Below, in pieces: positions 31,845 through 64,000 of a stretch of DNA of 64,000 nt. Position numbers and translations under genes: made by a program. The stretch is from Cololabis saira (Eukaryota; Chordata; Actinopteri; Beloniformes; Belonidae). The stretch spans positions 14,730,625-14,794,624 of the forward strand of contig NC_084599.1 in assembly GCF_033807715.1 (NCBI RefSeq), in the 5' to 3' direction. Position 1 is the stretch's first letter. Every line of letters begins with the position of its first letter. The notes beneath the pieces were generated by a model. It was not told the origin of the DNA, searched no databases, and was given only the letters and a program-made list of their open reading frames with translations.

Positions 31845-34399
31845 TGATAGCTGTATTATCAAGTTTCATCAATGGCTCGACGTTTGTGCTTCAGAAAAAG
31901 GGGATCTTACGCTCTCGCGATAAAGGTAAAAAGATAACTAGATGGACATCTAGAAAATAGCCACACTGTTACGAGGGGAAAAGACACACTGAAAGTGTCA
32001 CTAAGTTGAATAATGCCGTTTAGGCAAACTAATGTCCGTGTATTTCTGGTAGGAAGCTCGTATCTGACGGACATCGTGTGGTGGAGCGGCACACTGTGCA
32101 GTGAGTATGACGTCACGGCCAGCTGATCCACTACCCATTCATTTAAACTACCTTACTTTCTGTGCATATTAAAAAGGTCCACGTTTTGTATATACCAATC
32201 TATTCTTTTTGTAGTGATTATTGGTCAAATTGGGAATTTCTTGGCATACAACGTGGCCCCTGCTGTGATAGTTACCCCTCTAGGAGCGCTTGGAGTGCTG
32301 TTTGGGTAAGTTTCAGCTGAAAATGGATATACTTACCATTTTTCCTTATATGCAGCTCTAAATTGACACACAACGCCATACAAACGTAATTTACATTAAA
32401 TGCAATTAAAACATCAATTTTATTTCTAGAATTAAGATCTCTGCTTGAGAAAGGTCCTGTGGACCGAAACGTTGCTTTTTTGTTTACCCTATTAAAGTTT
32501 TTTGCACTTGACCTTACAGTGTGCGGGAGACCCCCTTTTTTTCCTTGATTCACTCCTACCTACTCCTACGCACCTGTTTCACCAAGTCTTTTTTAGGTGT
32601 GCATCAGCCTCCAGACCTTTACTAGAATTAAGATCCGACATTTAGAGGCAGTTGTAATACGAAATGTATATGAACTGTAATACTCAGTATTTGGCATTAT
32701 GTTGTTGTGAAGTGTTTTAGCCTCACTGTGTTGGATTGTAATGAGGACAAAAGTGCAAAGACCTAATACAATTGTTTTATTTTCAATATTATATATAGTA
32801 ATAATCGTCAGACCTGGGTTGACAGGTTTTTATTTGGATGTTCTTGAATCTCTCAATACAGGGTGACAAACAGGCTACGAAAAACTAGACGTCACCAAAG
32901 GGTGACCAAAACCCAGGAGAAAGAAACGAAAATAAAAATCACTCCAACCAAAGGAAAAACGCTACACTGATCTAAATACCCTATATAAATCCAATACTCT
33001 CACAGAGGGATAAAAACAAAGTTGACAATAGTAAAAAACTAAGCTACACTAGTCAGGACTATAAAGAAAACAAAAGGCGCTCCAAAAGGGAGGAAACAAG
33101 AAAGGGAATCAAAACTACTTCTGTCTAACCAAAAACGTTATCAAAAAAACAAGGTCACTCTTCTTCAGAGGGATTACAAAAACATAGAAATACAAACTTG
33201 GCAAGGGGTCGACGGTTCTTGGTCAAGGCTGTGACAGGCTGGATGTACTCGCAAGGATGAGATACTCTGGCAGCCAGACAGGGGAAGACAAAGACTAAAT
33301 ACCCATGAGGAGGAGTGACGCAGGTGGAAACAATCAGGGAATCAGGGGAGACATCAGACTGGTGACACAGGAGGAAGGGCAAGTGGCCGCAGTGTGACAA
33401 TAATATGTCAGGGTTGTTTTCCTCATGTACATTTTTTTTTCTACACACTCATTGCTCTGGCACTTTTGAACCAACTTGTTGTACATTTTTTCCTTTAATA
33501 TTATTTGCTCTTTTGTATTGCACCAATCACCACAACAAGTCCTTGTGTGTGTTAAACTACTTGGCAATAAACTTCTTTCTGATTCTGATCATGATTCTAA
33601 TTCTGATTCTGATTTCACATAATGAAGGGCAGTGCTGGCTTCTTGGATCTTAAAAGAACATTTAAACATCCTGGGGAAGCTGGGCTGCATATTATGTTGC
33701 TGTGGCTCCATTGTGCTCATCCTTCATGTCCCCAAAGCTGAGGCAACTTCAAGACTGGAGCTTGAGGAGAGGCTGTCTGACCCAGGTGATGAAGCTAATT
33801 ATTTTCTTTTTTATTAACAGCAACTCATGGGAATTTTAACTAAACATATGACTAAAAATGTTGTGTCTCATCTTGCAGTGTTTGTAAGTTATATTCTGTT
33901 GGTGGTCCTGCTGCTGATCACTCTAATCACGTGGATTGCTCCCGCTCATGGAAAAACCAACATCATGGTGTATGTCAGCATATGTTCCCTCTTGGGAAGC
34001 TTCACGGTTCCAAGCAGCAAAGGACTCGGCCTGGTAGCCCCAGATGCTTTTCGTGAAGGCCCGTCTAGCAGCAGACCCCTGGCTCTCTTCCTGGCCCTTT
34101 TGGGGACGCTGGCTATTAGTGTCCTGACACAGTTCTTCTTCATCAATAAAGCCTTGGAATGCTTCAGTTCCAACATATTTGAATCTATATACTATGTGAC
34201 ATTCACATCCGTTGTGATTTTTGCCTCCGGTCTTCTCTTCAAGGAGTGGACTGCACTTACTTTAACGGACGGTCTTGCCATGCTTTGTGGTTTTACAACA
34301 GTATGCATTGGAGTTGCATTACTGCGTATTTCCCAGGAAGCTTTGGTCACCTGGAGGAAGAAGACGAAGAAGAAGGAGGAGTGGGAGAAGGCAGATTGA
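31793..34399 (+). CDS. nipa1: nipa1, magnesium transporter of the NIPA family (5 exons, 316 aa)
   Basis: Exons 31793-31925, 32053-32100, 32215-32305, 33628-33785 and 33879-34399 join into exactly 317 codons including TGA. Motifs: [15 protein letters not shown] in the first exon, [67 protein letters not shown] and INKALECF. All are diagnostic of NIPA1, a multi-pass membrane protein (about nine helices) transporting Mg2+ and regulating BMP receptor traffic; the human gene is mutated in spastic paraplegia SPG6. The N-terminus (MSDEPGPAG) is short and lacks the polyalanine tract of human NIPA1. The tail is Lys/Glu-rich ([13 protein letters not shown]). It lies head to head with herc2 and in tandem with nipa2. 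Confidence 0.95.
32400..33560. mobile_element. Retroelement and repeat debris in nipa1 intron 3
   Basis: At 32440-32480 a GAGAAAGGTCCTGTGGACC and GAAACGTTGC block resembles the end regions of Penelope-like elements. From about 32860 to 33400 lies a long purine-rich repeat that looks like fish interspersed DNA on its minus strand. I recognise no coding motif. From about 33400 the sequence becomes a LINE 3' UTR that leads into the tail annotated separately. Confidence 0.4.
33566..33617 (+). mobile_element. LINE 3' tail abutting the nipa1 exon 4 acceptor
   Basis: AATAAACTTCTTTCTGATTC followed by degenerate TCTGAT repeats is a typical fish LINE tail. It ends about ten bases before the AG (33626-33627) that starts nipa1 exon 4. 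The T-rich repeats now occupy the position of the polypyrimidine tract. Only this acceptor keeps the reading frame (GG|G GCA GTG CTG), so the exon boundary itself is secure. Confidence 0.7.
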
Positions 34400-34627
34400 T
34401 TAAAACGCCTTCATATTTACAAGACTTTTGTGACACATTGCATTTCTGTTACATTGATTATGTACTTTACACAATGTCTTTTTTTTAAATAATTTATAAA
34501 TGTTGTTATTTACATGATAATTCCTCATTTACTTTAATTGATACTCATAGTTTTGCTTCGTCTGAGGTTTTAATAGCAAACTCAAATATGGCTGGGGGGG
34601 TGCTGTTTGAACTCACCTCAGCCAGGT

Positions 34628-34633
34628 AATAAA
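34628..34633 (+). terminator. nipa1: Candidate nipa1 poly(A) signal
   Basis: AATAAA within ccaggtaataaagtgg, 229 bases after the nipa1 stop. No other canonical hexamer lies nearer the stop; AATAAT and TTTAAATAAT at 34485-34495 are weaker alternatives. Confidence 0.5.
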
Positions 34634-35043
34634 GTGGTCATAAAACACCTGAAATTATTCAACCCACAGGTCTCTGAAGTATTTCATAGAGGTCATCAAA
34701 ACAAGTTTTAGTGTTGTACCCTCACACTCTCCACCAACCCTTTGACTTATTTAGTGTGCCTATAACTTATACAGTGTAATGACACAAGTATACTCTTTAG
34801 TGCAGGAATTGTGTAGAAAATGAGTAATCAACTATGACTATTTGCTCAGATGAAAGGATTGGATAAATTAGGTGCCAAATGTATCCAATGTTAGCTAAAT
34901 TAATTTATTCAGTGCAATTCAAAAAGATTCCCAGTCATTTTCATATTCAAGATACATTTAAGGGGACGTATTAGGAGAACAAATATGTGCCTGAGAGCAT
35001 GCAGCGGGGTGTCTGTAGTGACTTTGTAAAAAAGTTTTACTCG

Positions 35044-35495
35044 GCTTGAAGCTACATTGTGGGATTTTTGCCCATTTCTCACCATGTTTCACTGTGGGGA
35101 TGGTGTTCTAAGGGTGATGTGATGTCTTGGGTTTACACCAAACATAGTGTTTTCCTTGATGGCCGAAAAGTTCGATTTTAGTCTCATCAGACCAGAGCAC
35201 CTTCTTCCATACATTTTGGGATTCTCCCACGTGCCTTTTTGCAAACTCAAAACGTGCCATTGTGTTTTTGGATGAAAGTAATGGCTTTCTTCCGGCCACT
35301 GCCATAAAACCCAGATCTATGGAGTGTATGGCTTATTGTCGTCCTGTGTACAGAAAAAGTAGCTTTATGTATATATTTTTTCATTTTCATTTCATTTCAC
35401 CAACTTAGACTATTGTGTTCTGATTAAAAAAACATTGAACTTTAGGCTGTAATGAAACAAAACACGTAAAAGGGGGTGAATACTTTTGCAAGGCA
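35044..35495 (-). mobile_element. Tc1-like transposon fragment
   Basis: Minus-strand frame 35305-35108 reads AKRHVGESQNVWKKVLWSDE, then TKIELFGHQGKHYVW. This includes the second catalytic Asp block (WSDE) of Tc1 transposases. At the far side, GGGTGAATACTTTTGCAAGG (about 35471-35490) is the characteristic terminal sequence of many fish Tc1 elements. The helix-turn-helix part and the other terminus are missing. Confidence 0.8.
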
Positions 35496-35537
35496 CTGTA
35501 AAAATCTCATGCTTCGAGTATCTCAGATTTAGGATAC

Positions 35538-35770
35538 TGGGACAGGATAAGATAATACTTTATTGACCCCCAAAGGGGAAATTCAGGTGTGGTAGTAGTA
35601 CAAGTCAAAAAAAGAAGCAGGCAATAAAAAGCAATATAGAAATAAAGATAAATGTGAAAAAAATGCAAGGTGCAGTCTAGTAATGTTCAACAGTTACAGA
35701 TAAGAGCAGCGTCAGGATAAAGTGACCTGTTAGAGCGGGTAGATCAGAACAGCAGGCCTGTAATGGATGT
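35538..35770 (-). mobile_element. LINE 3'-end fragment, inverted
   Basis: It begins on the plus strand with GATAAGATAATACTTTATTG followed by ACCCCCAAAGGGGAAATTC, the reverse complement of the fish LINE 3' terminus (GGGGTCAATAAAGTATTATC). The remainder is 3' UTR without coding content. Confidence 0.65.
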
Positions 35771-36169
35771 GAAATCAAACAATTGAGACCAAAACGTTGT
35801 TAAATATGTTTATCTCTGCTCTAAATTTGGACATTTTAATGTGGGAGTCAGTGGAGACTGACTCGCCTTTGGAGCCAGCCTCCATACGTCAGTCGGGAAA
35901 CTTAGTTCTGCATGAGGCTTGGCCTCAACCCACAAGTTGAGATGTTGGCGTTTGACTGAATCCAGCTGCTATGAACAGACTGGACAGACGGAAAAGGGTG
36001 CTTTTGTACTGTATCTAATCTATCACTGTATTTTGACCAAAGGTTTCCACAGACACTTCACGAAGACCTCAGGAAGTTCTGTAACGTTTCCTAAATAAAT
36101 AAATGCATATGTCTCCTTTTAAAACAAGATGTAACACCAAAACACACACACACACGCGAACACACTGTA

Positions 36170-37016
36170 TTTATGAGCGCAATGGTCTTATATGTTGGAC
36201 CTGCTCCCCTCTGCCAGACGGTACAGGTGCACCAGAACCAGGACAGACTCAAGAACAGTTTCTTACCCAAAGCCATCACCTTCCTAAACACGCATCTGAC
36301 CACCATCACACGGACATTTTCTTGGCATTAAATACTTTTTTTTTATTTATCTCACTTATCTATTTTTTTCTTTACTTATCTTGCACATAAGAGTCCTTAC
36401 AAACACAAGGAAACTGGACAATATTACACCGGTCATGAAATGGCTTCCAGCGAGTCAAAGGATAGAGTTTAAAATCTTACTGCTGGTCTACAAAGCACTG
36501 AATGGTCTTGAACCTAAATCCATGCTTGATCTGTTAGTTCCCTATGAAGCTCCCAGACCTCTGAGGTTCATCTGGATCTGGTTTGTTGTGTGTCCCAAGA
36601 ACCAGAACCAAGCAAGGTGAGGCAGCGTTCAGTTATTCTGCTCCTCACTGGTGGAACAAACTTCCTGTAGACCTGAGGTCTGCTCCAACTGTAGATCCTT
36701 TAAATCAGGATAAAAACATTACTGTTTACTGAACGGTATCTTAAATTAAATACTTACCTGCTGTACTCTACTGCCCTTACTTTTTAACACCTTGTGCTTT
36801 TTATTATTTTACCTCTTTTCTTATAATTTCTTATTGGCTGTTTAATTGTGTCTTGCTGCCCTTACTTTTTAACAACTTGTGCTTTTTGTTATTTTACCTC
36901 TTTTCTTATAATTGTATTTCTTATTGGCTGTTTAATTGTGTCTTGCTGCTTTTAATGTTGATGTAAAGCACTTTGAATTACCTTGTGTTGAATTGTGCTA
37001 TACCAATAAACCTTGC
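36170..37016 (+). mobile_element. Two juxtaposed LINE C-terminal/3' UTR fragments
   Basis: 36200-36380 translates to LPDGTGAPEPGQTQEQF-like and frame-shifted CTRTRTD pieces typical of LINE C-termini, ending near a TTGCACATA block. 36381-36560 encodes MKWLPASQRIEFKILLLVYK and ALNGLEPK, the thumb/C-terminal region of L2-type reverse transcriptases. The 3' UTR follows to CCAATAAACCTTGCC near 37010. A CTGCCCTTACTTTTTAACA block is repeated (about 36768 and 36857). All fragments are 5'-truncated. Confidence 0.75.
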
Positions 37017-37259
37017 CTTATATTAGGGCCAGCACCTGCGATGAAGCACCTGTGAATTCATTGTTATGAACTATGAACGATTGCAAATAAAGAATCTTAT
37101 CTTGAATATGTAATAAACCAAATCAGATCTCGATAGGCTACTGTCTCCCCATTTCCTTATCTATTCACTTTTTATAGATTTTAAACAGTAAAGTTTCACT
37201 CTCATCGCCCTATAAATTAAAAAAAGGGGGTGAAAGCTGAGTTATACTTCTTATAAAAT

Positions 37260-37803
37260 CCCGTCAGTACTACTGTGAATTGTCGGGTACAGCAAATGTT
37301 TCAGAAAAGACAGAGGAGATATGAATTAAGGGAACCAATTAATTTTAAATTACAGTCATGTAGAACTACAACAAGCAAAACATTTTGCATTTCAAACAGT
37401 GGAGTGAGGCTATGGAACAGTCTGAGTAAGGAGCTGAAACAATGTCCAACCATCTACAGGTTCAAAAGCAAATACAAAGAAAAGATTTTTGCCAAATACA
37501 GGGAAGAGGAGACATGAGGTAGTGATTGTATGGGGATTCACTACGATGTACGTATATAAAATGGTATATATATGTATATATATTAAATATAGTAATAATG
37601 CACATATATATGCCTTAGGTTTTTACCGACATGGTATCAACCATTAATATGTGTGCAGATAAGGTAAAAAAAAATTTAAAAAATTGTATATATAATAATT
37701 ATTATATTGTTTATGATAAGATATATATATATATATATAGCACCCAGAGCGCTTTACAGAAGTCATCATCATCATCATATATGTCATATATGTATATACA
37801 TGT

Positions 37804-37862
<59 letters not shown>

Positions 37863-38157
37863 ATATGTATATTATTTATAATGCTCAAGTATATTTATAT
37901 TTATAATGCTGAGGTATAATATCGCAATGAAGTGCTGTACTATTTTCATAAGGTAATAACAGGTATAATTTCTTTTGATAAAGTAGTAAAGCTTGCTGTT
38001 ATATTTTTTTCTTATTTTTATTTTCAAGCTAAATTGAAATAGAAACAAGGGGTAGGACCCCATAAGTTTATTACTTCCTTTTTTTTGTTGTTGTTGTATT
38101 TTGTAATTGTTTTTTTTAATGTATGCCCGGAATAAAGATTTCAATCAATCAATCAAT
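37260..38157 (+). mobile_element. 5'-truncated LINE ending at the nipa2 first exon
   Basis: Frame 37275-37517 encodes RRYELREPINFK and NSGVRLWNSLSKELKQC, the extreme C-terminus of a non-LTR ORF2. The 3' UTR contains TA-rich microsatellites (37721-37738, 37808-37857) and an ATC repeat. The element ends GGAATAAAGATTTCAATCAA with a TCAA microsatellite tail stopping at about 38157. The GC-rich nipa2 5' exon starts immediately after, so the insertion defines the upstream limit of the nipa2 promoter. Confidence 0.75.
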
Positions 38158-38348
38158 CGGGTTCCTTCCACGCAGCAGTGCAGTACCGCGTTCCCGCCCG
38201 CAGGGGGCGCGCGGGTGCGCGGCTCCAGCAGCAGCAGAAGAAGAGCGGGCAGCGCCGTGTGTGATGGTCACCAGCAGAGCCAGGACGCAGGCGGGCTAGC
38301 AGCCGCCCTTTCGTGCGTGTGTCGGGTCAAGCGGTCGTTTCTGAACAG
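38158..38348 (+). promoter_or_regulatory. nipa2: nipa2 CpG-rich promoter and noncoding first exon
   Basis: A sharp change from AT-rich LINE sequence to GC-rich DNA with many CpG (cagggggcgcgcgggtgcgcgg). A splice donor CTGAACAG|GTATTG follows at 38348. A second noncoding part is expected from the acceptor tctttcgtag at 38893-38902, so that 38903-38997 is 5' UTR directly before the nipa2 ATG. The transcription start within the island is not determinable. Confidence 0.65.
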
Positions 38349-38871
38349 GTATTGATCCAAATCCACCTTTAAACGCGGGAAGTGTAAATTATTCGTAATT
38401 GACGACTTGGTTTAAGCGCTCCGGCGGGCGGGTGTGCTAATGTTAGCAGCGTTTATGGTGAGGGGATGCCATGATTCATGATGTGGTTTCCTGGGCTGGG
38501 GAGACGACAGGAGCTGTCGAGGAAAGGCGTATTTGGCTGTTAATATCGATGTAACAACAGAGCTACTACCCCAGCCCCCCGGGCCGGTGTGTGTCTCGCT
38601 GACGGACCTACCTGGCTGCTCAGGTGTGCCACTTCCGGGATTCCTCAGTCTTGACATGGTCATTTACATTTCAATCAGCCTTTCTATATAAACAACAGGC
38701 TTGACCATTCAACAGACACTCCGGGGTGTTTGCACGGGTCCGTGCTGTTGCTCTGATGGGGGGTTCAAACTTGTCAGATTATGGGTTTCCAATTTGTAAT
38801 GTTTCCTGTGGAGGCGGTGTGTTTTTAAATGTTAAAAACCTGTGACATGGGCAAAAAAAAGGAGCTCATGA

Positions 38872-42442
<3,571 letters not shown>

Positions 42443-42898
42443 GATCTTTACTCAACCATGCCGTTGTTGCAGACATGGTTCACGAAAATGAGACAATCAA
42501 CTGTGAGGGGAGGGGAGGGTGACTGGACTGACCAGTGGATTGTATTTGTTTTAATTTGCCTTACTGCTCTCAGAATATGACACTGTCATACCAGTTACAG
42601 AACTTAATTTCATTCCTCTTTAAATAGTCTAAGAAATGTTTTGTTATATGAACATGGATTTTCATGCCCTGACTTACTTTCTATGAAACAAAGATAACTT
42701 ATCATATATATATATATATGAATATATATATGATAAATACACACACAGAGTATACATTTGATAGGACGTTCACTTTGATTTGTGGTTTATGGTTGAAAGT
42801 AACAATTTATGTTCGGGACATTTTGAACTTTTTTTTTGTCCTAGGGTTAGTTTTTACATGAAAAAGCTCTTAAGATGAACCAACTGATTTGTTACATA

Positions 42899-42941
42899 TT
42901 TATTGAATTAAAACATCTCAACACAAGGCACAGTGAATAAA
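42899..42941. terminator. Opposed poly(A) signals of nipa2 (plus) and cyfip1 (minus)
   Basis: AATAAA on the plus strand at 42936-42941 is the best nipa2 signal, about 500 bases after its stop. On the minus strand AATAAA (plus TTTATT, 42899-42904) lies about 480 bases past the cyfip1 stop. If both are used the two transcripts overlap tail to tail by a few tens of bases. A minus-strand ATTAAA near 43265 is an alternative for cyfip1. 42443-43381 otherwise holds only 3' UTR-like AT-rich sequence. Confidence 0.45.
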
Positions 42942-43381
42942 TGCTTAAGAGTATGAGCTTTGTTATTTTTCAGTTTCAGGTCAAATGTTTAGCATGCATG
43001 TTCAACAGTGTAGAAATTATAAATTTACTTTCACTTCTTCTTAAAATAGGTTTCTATTCACCCTCAATATTCCACCACTGCAAACCCTTAAATACTTGTC
43101 TGATAAAATGAATTACCCTCCCTGATTTCTGGCTTTCTGCAGGTATAAAAACAAAGAATAGTTCATCCAAAGGGGGCGGTGTCTATTCTTTTCAGATAAG
43201 GCACAAGTGAATACAAAAAATATATAGATATGTTCAGACAAAAAAAAAGTGGCCCAACTTTAACATTTAATGGTCCTTTTGCTATTGCAGCCCTAAATAC
43301 TAGGAGGAATATTTGTAAATAGTCTGGTAATGTATCTGAAATGTCATGCTGGTCCACATTATCGACGGTGGGAGCAGCATC

Positions 43382-64000
<20,619 letters not shown>

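Noticed and set aside
37631..37919. Open frames rich in Ile-Tyr repeats
   Set aside because: They are translations of a TA microsatellite, not genes.

Overview
The window is vertebrate nuclear DNA, almost certainly from a teleost fish. It has short exons with GT/AG introns, no operons, and dense debris of fish-type non-LTR retrotransposons, hAT, Tc1 and MITE-like elements. Four conserved host genes can be read exon by exon: herc2 (minus strand, N-terminal half), nipa1 (plus), nipa2 (plus) and cyfip1 (minus, C-terminal four fifths). A fifth small gene, an FNDC9-like fibronectin-III membrane protein, is nested antisense inside a cyfip1 intron. This gene set corresponds to human 15q11-q13. Here herc2 sits directly beside nipa1, with nothing resembling the mammalian imprinted interval between them.

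Layout. 1-30.7 kb holds herc2 on the minus strand: 44 coding exons spliced by hand into 2,393 in-phase codons, running from the initiator Met at 27,075 down to 115, plus a probable noncoding first exon near 30.6 kb. Its introns contain two 5'-truncated LINEs, a Tc1 relic, a tRNA-derived SINE, a 1.33-kb hAT-type element with exact 8-bp target duplications, and a tandem array that repeats the start-codon exon. 31.8-34.6 kb is nipa1 (5 exons, 316 aa). 34.6-38.1 kb is an intergenic retroelement and Tc1 graveyard. 38.2-42.9 kb is nipa2 (5 coding exons, 365 aa) with a second hAT in intron 3. 42.9-64 kb is cyfip1 on the minus strand (24 coding exons, 1,029 codons to the stop), with the FNDC9-like gene at 49-51.1 kb and a 2.7-kb LINE interrupted by a TTAA-flanked MITE at 55.4-58.2 kb.

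How the genes relate. herc2 and nipa1 are head to head with about 1.1 kb between the likely first exon and the nipa1 ATG. nipa1 and nipa2 are tandem paralogues of the NIPA magnesium-transporter family. nipa2 and cyfip1 converge, with candidate poly(A) signals that would make their 3' ends overlap. HERC2 (giant HECT ubiquitin ligase) and CYFIP1 (WAVE complex subunit) have unrelated jobs; their linkage is ancestral synteny, not a pathway.

Most striking observations: (1) a ~490-bp tandem array in herc2 intron 1 carrying four extra copies of the herc2 start codon and 5' exon part; (2) an FNDC9-like gene inside cyfip1, mirroring the mammalian FNDC9-in-CYFIP2 nesting; (3) a retroelement 3' tail that supplies the sequence just upstream of the nipa1 exon 4 splice acceptor; (4) cleanly bounded young-looking hAT and TTAA elements. 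I found no bacterial-type system, CRISPR array or rRNA/tRNA gene. Exon boundaries were derived by reading phases and protein conservation from memory of the families, without an alignment.
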